A DNA stretch of 61,547 nucleotides from Betaproteobacteria bacterium (GTDB lineage Bacteria; Pseudomonadota; Gammaproteobacteria; Burkholderiales; JAEUOS01). The stretch is taken from positions 1 through 61,547 of the forward strand of contig JAQGMJ010000066.1 of assembly GCA_028292405.1 (NCBI GenBank), read 5' to 3'. The notes beneath the pieces were generated by a model that worked only from the letters and a program-made list of their open reading frames with translations, had not been told where the DNA came from and did no database searches. Made by a program: the position numbers and the translations under genes. Shown piece by piece: positions 9,571 through 18,719 of this stretch. Within the stretch, counting starts at the first letter, position 1; each line of letters starts with the position of its first letter.

Positions 9571-10293
9571 CTATGCATTGGTCGGCAGGTCGGCCACCCC
9601 CAGGCCCTCGTCGATCAGCTTGCACTTGCGCGCCTCCGCATCCGACTTTTCCAGCGCCATCTTCAGCACCTCGGCGGCGCGGGCGCGCGGGATGAACACG
9701 ATGCCGGAGTCATCCGCCAGCACGATGTCGCCGGAATTGACGCGAATGCCCATGATCTCGATCTCGCCGTTGATCTCCACCGTCTCCAGGCGCCACTTGC
9801 CGGTGATCGGCGAACGCTCGGTCGCCCACACCGGGTAGCCGACGCTCCTCGAATGCGCCACGTCGCGGATCGCGCCGCTGACGATCGCGCCGGCTTCGCC
9901 CTGGCGCTTCGCCGTCTGCGCGGAGATGCCGCCCATGTTCGACACGCCCGAGACGCCGTCGATCACCAGCACGTCGCCTGTCGAGGCCAGGTTGTGCGCC
10001 TCGAATTCCGCCATCTTGTTCACATGCTTTTTCGCCGACTCGTAAGGGTGTTCCTGCTGCATGATGTTGCGTACGGTCAGCGCCGGGCCGACGATGCACG
10101 AGCCCGGAATGGTCGGCTGGAATTTGGTCGCCGGCAGCGCGCCGATGATGCCCAGCTCATCCATGATGTCCGAGAGCACGCCTGACGCGTCGCCCAGCGA
10201 CTTGAAGCCCTCGATCATGCCCGCCGGCGGGCGCGGCACTTCCATCAGCCTGATGCGTTCGCGCGCAATTTTCCCGGTGAGTTTCTTTTCCAC
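9571..10293 (-). CDS. RraA/HMG-aldolase family protein
   Basis: A 240-residue protein of the RraA-like family, whose members are either divalent-metal 4-hydroxy-4-methyl-2-oxoglutarate/oxaloacetate lyases or RNase E inhibitors. The family core is visible as GPALTVRN, DVLVIDGVSGVSNMGGISAQTAK, GAIVSGAIRD and GDIVLADDSGIVFIP. The GTG at 10293 is chosen because GGAG lies 6 bases upstream; the longer open frame has no ribosome site. The catabolic setting (Bug protein, ThDP enzyme) favours the aldolase/lyase role over RNase E control. Confidence 0.87.
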   Translation of the reverse strand: MEKKLTGKIARERIRLMEVPRPPAGMIEGFKSLGDASGVLSDIMDELGIIGALPATKFQPTIPGSCIVGPALTVRNIMQQEHPYESAKKHVNKMAEFEAHNLASTGDVLVIDGVSGVSNMGGISAQTAKRQGEAGAIVSGAIRDVAHSRSVGYPVWATERSPITGKWRLETVEINGEIEIMGIRVNSGDIVLADDSGIVFIPRARAAEVLKMALEKSDAEARKCKLIDEGLGVADLPTNA

Positions 10294-10504
10294 GATGTCT
10301 CCATGATGCGCGGCAGTCCGGCTGCCGGCGTAATGCTGGTGAATGCCGATGTTGGTAAAAGCCGGCGCGGGCGTCGAAAAATGGCCCGTTACCGGCGCAG
10401 CGGGCAAGCCTAACCCACGAGGGTGCCCCTCGCAACTAATGGGCGACTTCGGCACTTTGCAAGTGACGCGGATGGCGGCGCGGCGCGAGATTGCCGGCTG
10501 CCCC

Positions 10505-11593
10505 TCAGCTTCCGCCGCTGCTGGGCCAGTCTGGAAACGCCTCGGTGATGCTCTCCACGCTGCCGGCGCGCTCGCCGTTGTAGCCCGGCAAGGCATTCAC
10601 CGCCGCGTGGTATTCGGCGCCGCGCACGATCTCCAGCATGCGCTGCACCTGCGGCTGTTCCAGCGTATCGTTCTTGCAGAGCAGGAAGTAGCGCTCCGTC
10701 TGCAGCGGTAAAAACTCCAGATTGAACTGGCGCGCCGGGGTCTCGATGCCGAAGCCGGCGTCGGCCATGCCGCTGGCGATGTAGGCCGCCACCGCCGCGT
10801 GGGTGTACTCGCCCTCGTCGTAGCCGTGGATGCGCGCCTGGTCGATGCCGGCTTGTTCCAGCAGCATGTCGAACAGGATGCGCGTGCCTGAGCCCTGCTG
10901 GCGGTTGACAAAGCGCATGTCTTCGCGCGCCAGGTCTTTCAGGCCGTAGATTTTTTTCGGATTGCCGCGCGCCACCATCAGGCCCTGGCGGCGGGTGGCG
11001 AGGTTGATCAGGGTCTGCGTGGCGGGGTCGATCCAGCGCGCGTAGTGCGCCACCGTGCGGGCCTCGAATTCGCCGATCGGCACGTGAAACCCGGCGATGT
11101 CGCAGCCGCCGGAAGCCAGCGTTGCCACCGCTTCGGTGCTGCCGCGGTATTTCAGGTCCACCGGAATCTGCGCACGCATCAAAAAGCCGCGCAGGGCCTC
11201 CACCGCGAAGCCGTGGCTGGCGTGGATGCGCATCACCGGCGGCGCTTTGGAGAGCGCGCGCTCGATCTCCACTTCGAGTTCGGAAGCCAGGCTGTCGAGC
11301 ACCGGCGAGAGGCGCGCGGCAATGCGCCGGTCCGCCCACACAAGCTTTTCGCCCAGCGGCGAGAGCGTGGCGCTTTTGCCGCGCGCCATGTTTACCAGCG
11401 GCGCGCCGAACAGGGTCTGGCCATCCTGCAGCAGGCCCCAGGCGTAGCGGTAGGAAGCGCCGGAAGCCTCGCAGGCGGCGGCGATGCTGCCATGCTCGTG
11501 GATCGCCACCAGCAGCTCGATCAGGCGCTTGGGCAGCAACTGGGCGTCCAGATGCTTGATCGTCCACTGCGGCTTGATCGATACCTTGAACAT
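10505..11593 (-). CDS. Transcriptional regulator with ModE-like HTH and periplasmic-binding-type ligand domain
   Basis: A 362-residue regulator. Residues about 10-85 resemble the ModE/LysR-type winged HTH (LLVAIHEHGSIAAACEASGASYRYAWGLL), and about 120-330 form a PBP-type ligand domain of the ModE-associated class (RQQGSGTRILFDMLL, ASGMADAGFGIE). The ATG giving MFKVSIKPQ is chosen; a longer start has no support. It follows the RraA/Bug/ThDP block on the same strand and likely controls it. Palindromic GCATAT-containing sites lie just upstream of its own start and also before the OFA transporter. Confidence 0.82.
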   Translation of the reverse strand: MFKVSIKPQWTIKHLDAQLLPKRLIELLVAIHEHGSIAAACEASGASYRYAWGLLQDGQTLFGAPLVNMARGKSATLSPLGEKLVWADRRIAARLSPVLDSLASELEVEIERALSKAPPVMRIHASHGFAVEALRGFLMRAQIPVDLKYRGSTEAVATLASGGCDIAGFHVPIGEFEARTVAHYARWIDPATQTLINLATRRQGLMVARGNPKKIYGLKDLAREDMRFVNRQQGSGTRILFDMLLEQAGIDQARIHGYDEGEYTHAAVAAYIASGMADAGFGIETPARQFNLEFLPLQTERYFLLCKNDTLEQPQVQRMLEIVRGAEYHAAVNALPGYNGERAGSVESITEAFPDWPSSGGS

Positions 11594-11618
11594 GGTTTTG
11601 TCTGCTCCGGGCGATTTT

Positions 11619-11731
11619 ATATGCTCTACACAGCATATGCGGCACGCTGCGCCCATATATTGTAGGGCTTGACCCCGGATCTGCTGTAGCGCAGCCTGAA
11701 GCGGGAAGCCTTATGTGGTTTAGAGCATATG
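11619..11731. promoter_or_regulatory. Candidate operators (TAGAGCATAT) upstream of the regulator gene
   Basis: At 11619-11638 there is a dyad ATATGC-N8-GCATAT whose left part reads TAGAGCATAT on the other strand. At 11721-11731 TAGAGCATATG occurs again. The same word is found at 4918-4927 before the transporter gene. The pattern suggests autoregulation by the adjacent regulator; this is inference. Confidence 0.45.
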
Positions 11732-11764
11732 TGGTCCCACGGCCAAGGGTATGTACGCCTAGGC

Positions 11765-12844
11765 TTATTGCGGCAGGCTGATCCGCGTGCCCAGCCAGGC
11801 CGAGCCGCCGCGGGAGAGATGTAATCCGTCGCGATATAGCAGCACCCCATTGCGCGTCGGGTAGCAAAAGGCCGTATCGCAAAACAGCGGCAGCGGGTCG
11901 ACAGCAGCTATGGCCGGATATTGCCTGCGCAGCGGCGCCAGCAGGCGCTTGTACTCGTCGAGATAGGCTTCGTCGCGGCGCCCTCCCCGCCAGCAGGTGC
12001 CGGCTGCACCACGCCCCTGGCCCGGCATTGATCAGCAGCACCGCGCCGCCCACCGGCAACAGGGCGGCCCAGCCCGGGAACGCCCTGTGGCTGTCGAACA
12101 GCAGCACGCTTGTGCCCAGCGCCAGCAGGCCCGCGACCGCGAGCAGGTTCGCATGCATCACGACGCCGGGGCGGCGCAGGCGCGCATACGCCAAGCAGCC
12201 CGCCCGCCATCAATTCCCAGAAGCGCGTCAGCGGCGAATAAAACGCCGCCACCATGTGGGTGTTGGTGAGGTAGACACAAAGCGCGAACGAGGCCGCCGC
12301 GATCAGCCCGGCGAAGGCGAAGAAATTCCAGCGCCGCCATGCCCAGCCCAGCAGCAGCGGCCATGCGATGTACAACTGCTCCTCGATCCCCAGCGACCAC
12401 AAATGCAGCAGCGGCTTGGCCTCGGCCGCCGCGTCGAAGTAGTCGGCCTCGCGCCACAGCGCCAGGTTGGAGACGAAGGCCGCGCCCGCCGCCACATGCT
12501 TGCCCAGCGCCTGGTAGTCGTCCGCGCCGACGGCGAACCAGCCGTAACCCAGGCAGGCCAGCAGCACCAGCCCCAGCGCCGAAAAAATACGGCGGACGCG
12601 CCGCGCATAAAATCCGCGTAGGAAAAGCCGCCCCCATCCAGCCCGGCAAAAATGATCCCGCTGATCAAAAATCCGGAGATGACGAAAAACACATCCACGC
12701 CGACAAAGCCGCCGCCCACCCAGTCCGGAAAGGCGTGAAAGCCGACCACCGCCAGCACCGCGAGACGCGCAGGCCGTCGATGTCGGGGCGATAGGCGAGG
12801 TGGCCTGCGGGAGGAAGAGGAGTGCCGGTTTCCAGGGCGGCCAT
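11765..12844 (-). pseudogene. Decayed acyltransferase (OafA/YrhL-type acyltransferase-3 with SGNH tail)
   Basis: Pieces of one acyltransferase-3/SGNH protein follow each other in different frames. From an ATG at 12844 come MAALETG and [10 protein letters not shown], then after a shift [19 protein letters not shown], after another shift [17 protein letters not shown] and SPLTRFWELMAGGLL, and after another the next membrane segment. A jump near 11985 then joins straight to the SGNH end (CDTAFCYPTRNGVLLYRDGLHLS) and a TAA at 11765. At least three frameshifts and an internal deletion of roughly 250 codons make a functional product impossible. The intact gene would O-acylate surface polysaccharide. 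Confidence 0.85.
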
Positions 12845-13017
12845 TCTAATCGCTAGCTTGGCCGCTCGGCCACATCACGGCTGCATGGCGTGCATGGCGC
12901 CGGCCGATTGTAAAAATGCGTGAAGCCGGCGGCGCCGCGCCCGCCGGCCCGCGTGCCGGTGCTATGCTTGGGCGCAAAGGCGCGCTTCGCGCCGTTTTTC
13001 TTTCGGGAATTTTCGCA

Positions 13018-13620
13018 ATGGGTATTCGCCGCCTGCTGAACCCGCTCCTGGCGTCGCTGGCGGCCCTGGCCTGCCTCCTGTTCGTGTTGCTACCCGGGGT
13101 CGCCCATGCGCAACTGCGCTCGCAGCTACGCTGCGAAGCCATCGACGTGCGCGTCGCCCCGGTCGACAGCACCTGCCGCACCAAGGCCGACGCCGAGTTC
13201 CAGCGCTATCGCAACCCCACCTCGGGCGCGCTCGGCTGGCGCGACCTGCAATCCGGCGGCCACATCTGGTACGACACGGTGAAAATCAACGCCGCCCAGG
13301 TCGAGGCCGAAGCGTATTGCGGCAAGCAGCCCGGCGAGCGCGTGCCCACGCTGGAAGACTATGAACTCGCCGATACCCACGGCTTCGTCGAGTTGGTCGG
13401 CGCCGCCGTCGCCAAGATAAGCAAGCCCCTGTTGTTCTCCTCGAAGATCGCGCCGATGGCCGTCGGTGACCGCGCCGTCGGCTTCGCCCTGTTCACCGGC
13501 GACTATCACGGCGTGCCGGCAGACAAGGTATTCGACAACGCCGTCATCATGTGCGTCAGCCTCTCCTCCACCGTGCCCCTGGTCACCAACGATCTCACGG
13601 CGCCCGTCAAGCCGAAGTAG
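13018..13620 (+). CDS. Exported protein of unknown function
   Basis: A 200-residue protein with an N-terminal signal peptide (MGIRRLLNPLL, hydrophobic core, cleavage after AHA). The mature part has a few cysteines (LRCEAIDV, STCRTKAD, EAYCGKQ) that could form disulfides in the periplasm. I do not recognise a family. The start at 13018 is chosen for the signal peptide; an upstream in-frame ATG at 12916 adds an unlikely extension. It stands alone between a pseudogene and a Bug-protein gene. Confidence 0.7.
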   Translation: MGIRRLLNPLLASLAALACLLFVLLPGVAHAQLRSQLRCEAIDVRVAPVDSTCRTKADAEFQRYRNPTSGALGWRDLQSGGHIWYDTVKINAAQVEAEAYCGKQPGERVPTLEDYELADTHGFVELVGAAVAKISKPLLFSSKIAPMAVGDRAVGFALFTGDYHGVPADKVFDNAVIMCVSLSSTVPLVTNDLTAPVKPK

Positions 13621-13679
13621 CTACAGGGCAGGCGAACCGGGAGTTACATCTCTCCCGCACGCGATAAAAAATCTCGGGA

Positions 13680-13797
13680 TGCCTTGCTCCCGCAAGGCAC
13701 CCGACGAAAACTCGGAAGACGTTGCCTTCGCAAGGCTCGCCGCGAAAACTCGGGGTCGGATCATATTTGCAAGCTTCACCGCAAATGTGCTCTGACC
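13680..13797. repeat. Imperfect tandem hairpins and a REP-like palindrome
   Basis: This 340-base gap (13621-13960) holds no gene. Two imperfect copies of a unit (GCCTTG-type hairpin followed by CGAAAACTCGG) lie at 13680-13753. Next is a 17-nt inverted repeat with arms at 13754-13770 and 13781-13797 (right arm GCAAATGTGCTCTGACC, 14 of 17 bases matching) and a 10-base loop. The GGTCAGAGCACATTTGC word resembles REP elements spread in many Proteobacteria. Confidence 0.7.
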
Positions 13798-13960
13798 GCC
13801 GATTTTCGAGTACGGAGTGATGCACTAGCGCACACTGCCCAACGCAAAACCGCGCACCTCACCAGCGCCCTCTCACCCTCCCCCGCTTTTTCTGGCAGAG
13901 TACCTCCCGGGCGCCGCTTCCCGCGCCAGCCCGCAAAACTAAAACCAGCAGGAGACAATA

Positions 13961-14956
13961 ATGCCGTTTGCCACCGCGCTTGCGCGCTGTCTGCCGTCGC
14001 TCGTCCTCATTTCCGTGGAGATTGCCGCGCTCGGCCTTACCGGCCACGCCGCCGCCCAGCCCTACCCGAACAAGCCGATCCGCATCATCGTCCCCGCCTC
14101 CCCCGGCGGCGCCATCGACATCGTCTCGCGCCTGACCGCGCTGAAATTGCAGGACTCCCTGGGCCAGCCCGTCTCGGTGGAAAACCGCCCCGGCGCCTCC
14201 AACATCAGCGGCACCGACGCGGTCGCCAAGGCCGCGCCGGACGGCTACACCCTCCTGATGTGCTCGCTCAGCCAGGCCACCAACCCCAGCACCATCAAGC
14301 GTCTGCCCTACGACTCGGCGAAGGACTTCGAGCCGGTCGCCTTCACCCACCTGGTGCCGCTGATGCTCGTGGTCCACCCCAGCGTCCCCGCTAAAAACGT
14401 GCAGGAGCTGGTGGTGTGGCTGAAGGCCAATCCGGACAAGGCCTCTTATGCGTCCAGCGGCACCGGCAGCTCCCTGCACATGTCCACCGAACTGTTCAAG
14501 AGCATGACCGGCACGAAAATCCTCCACGTGCCCTACAAGGGCAGCACCGCCGCCCACCCGGACGTGATTTCCGGCCGCGTCAGCATGATCATCGACACCA
14601 TCACCGCCATCCTGCCGCACACCAAGACCGGCGCGGTGCGCCCGCTCGCCGTCACCACCGCCAGGCGCGCCAGCATTGCTCCCGACATTCCCACCATGGC
14701 CGAGTCCGGCCTGCCCGGCTACGACACCAGCACCTGGGGCGGCATCCTCGCGCCCGCCGGCACGCCGAAAGAGATCGTGAACAAGCTCAACGCCGAATTC
14801 ATCAAGGCCCTGAACATGCCCGACGTGAAAAGCCGCCTCTCCGAAAGCGGCGTGGAAATCGGCAGCGGCAGCCCGCAGCAGTTCGGTGAATTCATCCGCA
14901 CCGAGACGGTGAAGTGGGCCAAGGTGGCGAAGGACGCCGGCGTCGTGCCGGAGTAG
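13961..14956 (+). CDS. Bug/TctC family periplasmic binding protein
   Basis: A 331-residue exported binding protein. A long signal peptide (1-32) precedes YPNKPIRIIVPASPGGAIDI, VENRPGAS, APDGYTLL and LHVPYKGSTAAH, the Bug signatures. A good ribosome site (CAGGAGACAATA) fixes the start. It heads a same-strand group with an exported cupin and an exported metallo-beta-lactamase-fold protein, so the group may handle one periplasmic substrate. No TctA/TctB partner is present. Confidence 0.92.
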   Translation: MPFATALARCLPSLVLISVEIAALGLTGHAAAQPYPNKPIRIIVPASPGGAIDIVSRLTALKLQDSLGQPVSVENRPGASNISGTDAVAKAAPDGYTLLMCSLSQATNPSTIKRLPYDSAKDFEPVAFTHLVPLMLVVHPSVPAKNVQELVVWLKANPDKASYASSGTGSSLHMSTELFKSMTGTKILHVPYKGSTAAHPDVISGRVSMIIDTITAILPHTKTGAVRPLAVTTARRASIAPDIPTMAESGLPGYDTSTWGGILAPAGTPKEIVNKLNAEFIKALNMPDVKSRLSESGVEIGSGSPQQFGEFIRTETVKWAKVAKDAGVVPE

Positions 14957-14961
14957 GCCTC

Positions 14962-14994
14962 ATTCACGTTATCGATTCACGTTATCGATTCACG
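14962..14994 (+). repeat. Short tandem repeat of ATTCACGTTATCG
   Basis: Two and a half direct copies of a 13-base unit between the Bug and cupin genes. The copies are identical, so the repeat is probably recent or unstable. Confidence 0.9.
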
Positions 14995-15035
14995 CGACTC
15001 AACAACACACTTCAATCACGCAAAAGGAACGCATC

Positions 15036-15437
15036 GTGAAACTGCATAGCGCCGCACTGGCTGTACTCATCGCCGCATCCACTGTCGCCCTCTCCCTACC
15101 CGCGCAGGCGCAGCAAGCCCCCGCGCGCAAGGAATTGAAGCGCATCGACATGACCGAGTCGCCGAACATGGAAATCATCAGCTCCGTCACCGAATACAAG
15201 CCCGGCGACGAGCTGCCGCGCCACCTGCACCACGGCACCGAAATGGGCTACGTGGTGCAAGGCTCGATGATCCAGCTACCCGGCAAGGACCCCACCATGC
15301 TGGCCACCGGCGCGCCGCTGCAAAACCTGCGCGACGTGGCGCACGGCGGCTTCAAGATCGTCGGCCCGGCTTCGCTGATCCTGTTCACCGTGCACATCGT
15401 CGACAAGGGCAAGCCGCTGTACGACGCCGCCAAGTAA
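15036..15437 (+). CDS. Exported cupin-domain protein
   Basis: A 133-residue protein with a signal peptide (cleaved after PAQAQQ) and one small cupin barrel. The metal-binding motif is recognisable as PRHLHHGTEMGYVVQGS, with HLHH supplying histidines and E the acid ligand. Function is unknown; secreted small cupins include isomerases, dioxygenases and storage-type proteins. An AAAGGAA site lies before the ATG. Its Bug and MBL neighbours are also exported. Confidence 0.82.
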   Translation: MKLHSAALAVLIAASTVALSLPAQAQQAPARKELKRIDMTESPNMEIISSVTEYKPGDELPRHLHHGTEMGYVVQGSMIQLPGKDPTMLATGAPLQNLRDVAHGGFKIVGPASLILFTVHIVDKGKPLYDAAK

Positions 15438-15486
15438 CACTGAAACACACAACACAATTCCAACAGCCCCGCCAAAGGAGAACACG

Positions 15487-16773
15487 ATGAAACCCCTGCA
15501 CCTGCTGTGGCGCGGCGCCGCCGCCCTCGGCTGCGCCTGCGCGCTCGCGGCCGCGCCCGCGAGCGCCGCCGACAACGACATCGAAATGACCTGGATGTCC
15601 ATCGCCAACTGGTACTTCAAGATCGGCGACATGCGCATCGTCCTCGACGGCTACATCACCCGCGTCCCCGGCCCGCCGTTTTTCTACGCGCCCAAGAGCC
15701 TGCCTAACGACCCCTACGCCTACACCAGGTCGCCCTACAAGGTCGATGTGGAATCGGTCACCAAAGTCCGCGAAGCCCTGCTCGGCCGCGCCAAGCTCGA
15801 TTACCTGCTCTCCGGCCACAGCCACTTCGACCATTCGTGGGACACGCCCACTTGGTCGCTGCAGACCGGCGCCCCCATCATCGGCGGCCAGTCCACCTGC
15901 TTCCAGGCCATCACCCAAGGCGTCGACAAGTCCAAGTGCCGCGCCGTCAGCGGCGGCGAAAAAATCGACCTCGGCCACGGCGTCACCGTGCGCATCGTCC
16001 GCTTCAACCACAGCGGCGACGCCTCCAACCCGGTCCAGCACTTCGCCCGCGAACTCTACGACCCGCCCACCCCCGCCGCCGATGGCGGCCTGCGCGCCGG
16101 CGTCGGCGAGGACTACCCCAACGGGGGCGGCGGCCGCGCTTTCCTCTTCACCGTCGACCAGCCCGGCAGGAAACTCAGCTTTTTCGTCCAGACCTCCGCC
16201 AGCGCCTTCGACCTCGACAAACCCATCAACGTCGATGGCGTCGACTACGGCTCACCGCTCGGCAACCTCGCCGCCGCCATGCGCGACGCCGGCCTCACCA
16301 GCGTCGACGCGTGGATAGGCACCGGCGGCGCCCCTCTCGCCAAGCTCATCGTCCCGGTCATCCACCCCAAGGTCTACCTGCCCAGCCACTGGGACGGCCT
16401 GTTCAACCCCTTCTGGCCCGGCATGCCCTTCCCCTTCAAGGACGAGGCGCTGAAAACCTACCTCGATGCCGAAAAGGTCGCCCTGATGCCGCAGCAGCAA
16501 TACTTCGACAGCTACAAGCTCGACGCCCGCGGCGTCACCGCCGTCTCCGGCAGCGCGCTGAAAAAGAAGCTCGGTTTCGCCGAAGTGCAGAAGTTCGACA
16601 AGACCACGCTCGACGCCGTGCGCCGCGTGGCGTCGACCTCCACAGGCGACGACTGCGGCGAAGGCCAGTTCGAAATCGCCCTGGCCGGCCAGGGCGACGC
16701 CTACGCGCCGATAATGGTCGAGTGGCGGCGCAACTGGGAATGGATGAAGAGACCGGCGGGCCTGCCGCAATAG
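15487..16773 (+). CDS. Exported metallo-beta-lactamase-fold hydrolase
   Basis: A 428-residue protein with signal peptide (cleaved after ASA at about 28). The zinc-binding motif HSHFDH is at about 112-117 (LLSGHSHFDHSWD). Further histidines lie in FNHSGDA and LPSHWDG. The fold class covers lactonases, phosphodiesterases and other hydrolases, and I cannot assign a substrate. It is much longer than a minimal MBL domain. An AAAGGAGAACACG site precedes the ATG, and it ends the Bug-cupin-MBL group, tail to tail with a ThDP enzyme. Confidence 0.82.
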   Translation: MKPLHLLWRGAAALGCACALAAAPASAADNDIEMTWMSIANWYFKIGDMRIVLDGYITRVPGPPFFYAPKSLPNDPYAYTRSPYKVDVESVTKVREALLGRAKLDYLLSGHSHFDHSWDTPTWSLQTGAPIIGGQSTCFQAITQGVDKSKCRAVSGGEKIDLGHGVTVRIVRFNHSGDASNPVQHFARELYDPPTPAADGGLRAGVGEDYPNGGGGRAFLFTVDQPGRKLSFFVQTSASAFDLDKPINVDGVDYGSPLGNLAAAMRDAGLTSVDAWIGTGGAPLAKLIVPVIHPKVYLPSHWDGLFNPFWPGMPFPFKDEALKTYLDAEKVALMPQQQYFDSYKLDARGVTAVSGSALKKKLGFAEVQKFDKTTLDAVRRVASTSTGDDCGEGQFEIALAGQGDAYAPIMVEWRRNWEWMKRPAGLPQ

Positions 16774-16792
16774 GCGCGCCTGTTGCGCGGCC

Positions 16793-18562
16793 CTACCAGG
16801 TAAACAGCTCCTTCAGCGAAGACTTGACGATGCCGCCCGCGTCCGGGTCGCCCTTGGCCAGCGCGGCGAGATAATGCCGCGCCTGCTTGACGGTGATGTG
16901 CGGCGGCAGCAGCGGCACGTCCGGGTCGGTCAGCGCCTCCACGATCACCGGGCGGTCGCTGGCGAAGGCCTGGTCCCATACATCGCTGATCGCCTCCGGC
17001 GTATCGATCAGCAGGCCGCGCAGGCCAAGCTGCTCGGCGTAGCGCGCGTAGGAAAAGCGCGGCAGGTCCTGCGAGGTGGAAAACTTCGGGTCGCCCACCT
17101 CGATGCGCTGCTCCCAGCTCACCATGTTGAGGTCGTGGTTGTTGAACACCACGACGATGAACTTCGGGTCCTTCCAGCGCCGCCATTGCGCGGCCAGGGT
17201 GATCATTTCATTGATGCCGTTCATCTGCATCGCGCCGTCGCCGATGAAGGCAAACACCGGCCGCTCCGGGTAGGCAAACTTCGCCGCCAGCGCATAAGGC
17301 ATGGCCGCGCCCATGCTCGCCAGCGAACCGGAATGCGCCGCCTTCATCGTCGGCGCCAGCTTCAGGTCGCGCGCATACCAGAACACCGAAGCGCCGGTAT
17401 CGCAGGCAATCACCGTGTCGGCGGGCAGGCGCGGCGAGAGTTCCCATATGACCCGCTGCGGATTCACCGGCCTGGCCTCCAGCATGGCCCGCTTTTCCAG
17501 CGTCTCCCACCAGGTCGCCACATTTTTCTCGATGTTCTCACGCCAGCCGCGGTCCTGCTTCTGCTGCAGCATCGGCAGCAGCAGTTCCAGGGTCCTGGCG
17601 CTGTCGCCCACAAGGTTCAGCTCCATCGGGTAGCGCAGGCCCAGCATGCGGCCGTCGATATCGATCTGCACGCCGCGTGCGTGACCCTCGCGCGGCAGAA
17701 ATTCCGCATAGGGAAAGCTCGAGCCCACCATCAGCAGCGTGTCGCAGCCGCTCATCATCTCGTGGGTGGCCTTGCTGCCCAACAGGCCGATGCCGCCGGT
17801 CACTTGCGGCAGCTCGTCGGCCACCACCGTCTTGCCGAGCAGCGATTTGGCGATACCCGCGCCCAGCTTGTCGGCCACCGCCAGCACCTGCGCGCCCGCC
17901 CCCGCCGCCCCGGCGCCTACCAGCATCGCCACCCGCTTGCCGGCGTTCAGCACCTCGGCCGCGCGCCGCAGGTCCGCCTCCTGCGGCACCACCACCGGCG
18001 TCGTATAACCCATGCCCGAATGCACGGTGCCGTGCTCATGGCGGGGCTGCGCTGCCGGCAGTTCCTGCACGTCCGCCGGCAAAATGATGCAGGTGGGCGT
18101 GCGCTCCGCCCGCGCGATGCGGATGGCGCGGTCGATCACGTGGCGCACCTGCTCCGGCGCGGTAACCATCTGCAGGTACTCGTGCGCCACGTCCTTGAAC
18201 ACCGACATCAGGTCGACTTCCTGCTGGTAATGCCCGCCCAGCACCGCGCGCGGCTGCTGCCCGACAATCGCCACCACCGGCTGCCGGTCTGCCTTGGCAT
18301 CGTAAAGGCCGTTGAGCAGATGGATCGCGCCCGGGCCCGAAGTGGCGATGCATACGCCTACCTCGCCGGTGTACTTCGCGTGCCCGCAAGCCATGAAGGC
18401 CGCCATCTCCTCGTGGCGCACCTGGATCAGCTCGATCTCCTTTTGCGCGCGGTTCAGCGCGCCCATCACGCCGTTGATTCCGTCGCCGGGATAGCCGAAG
18501 GTACGGCGCACTCCCCAGTCGATCAGGCGGCGGACGATGAAATCGCTGACAGTGGCGGACAT
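16793..18562 (-). CDS. Thiamine-diphosphate-requiring enzyme, pyruvate oxidase/PoxB-like
   Basis: A 589-residue ThDP enzyme. The activating Glu sits in QVRHEEMAAFMACGHAKYTG, and the cofactor motif is FIGDGAMQMNGINE with Asn in VVVFNNHDLNMV. The arrangement of the three domains (Pyr, central, PP) matches pyruvate:quinone oxidoreductase and related decarboxylases. The C-terminus (GGIVKSSLKELF) could act as a membrane-binding helix as in PoxB, but this is a guess. CAGGAG before the ATG at 18562 decides the start. It has no close paralogy with the ThDP enzyme at 6831-8489. Confidence 0.86.
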   Translation of the reverse strand: MSATVSDFIVRRLIDWGVRRTFGYPGDGINGVMGALNRAQKEIELIQVRHEEMAAFMACGHAKYTGEVGVCIATSGPGAIHLLNGLYDAKADRQPVVAIVGQQPRAVLGGHYQQEVDLMSVFKDVAHEYLQMVTAPEQVRHVIDRAIRIARAERTPTCIILPADVQELPAAQPRHEHGTVHSGMGYTTPVVVPQEADLRRAAEVLNAGKRVAMLVGAGAAGAGAQVLAVADKLGAGIAKSLLGKTVVADELPQVTGGIGLLGSKATHEMMSGCDTLLMVGSSFPYAEFLPREGHARGVQIDIDGRMLGLRYPMELNLVGDSARTLELLLPMLQQKQDRGWRENIEKNVATWWETLEKRAMLEARPVNPQRVIWELSPRLPADTVIACDTGASVFWYARDLKLAPTMKAAHSGSLASMGAAMPYALAAKFAYPERPVFAFIGDGAMQMNGINEMITLAAQWRRWKDPKFIVVVFNNHDLNMVSWEQRIEVGDPKFSTSQDLPRFSYARYAEQLGLRGLLIDTPEAISDVWDQAFASDRPVIVEALTDPDVPLLPPHITVKQARHYLAALAKGDPDAGGIVKSSLKELFTW

Positions 18563-18719
18563 GGTTGCTCCTGAAGGCTTAAGTAACACGCAGCCCGGCC
18601 GGCAGTACACAGCAGCCGCGCGAATGCTTCCTTGGAGCAATGCAAATGCCCGCGCGCCGCGGCCGGCCGGCGCCGCCGGCGCGGCATTTCTTACGCCCGG
18701 CTGTAAAGCCTACCGCGCC

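Noticed and set aside
16874..18574. 566-codon plus-strand frame opposite the PoxB-like gene
   Set aside because: Same reason: antisense shadow with no recognisable domain.
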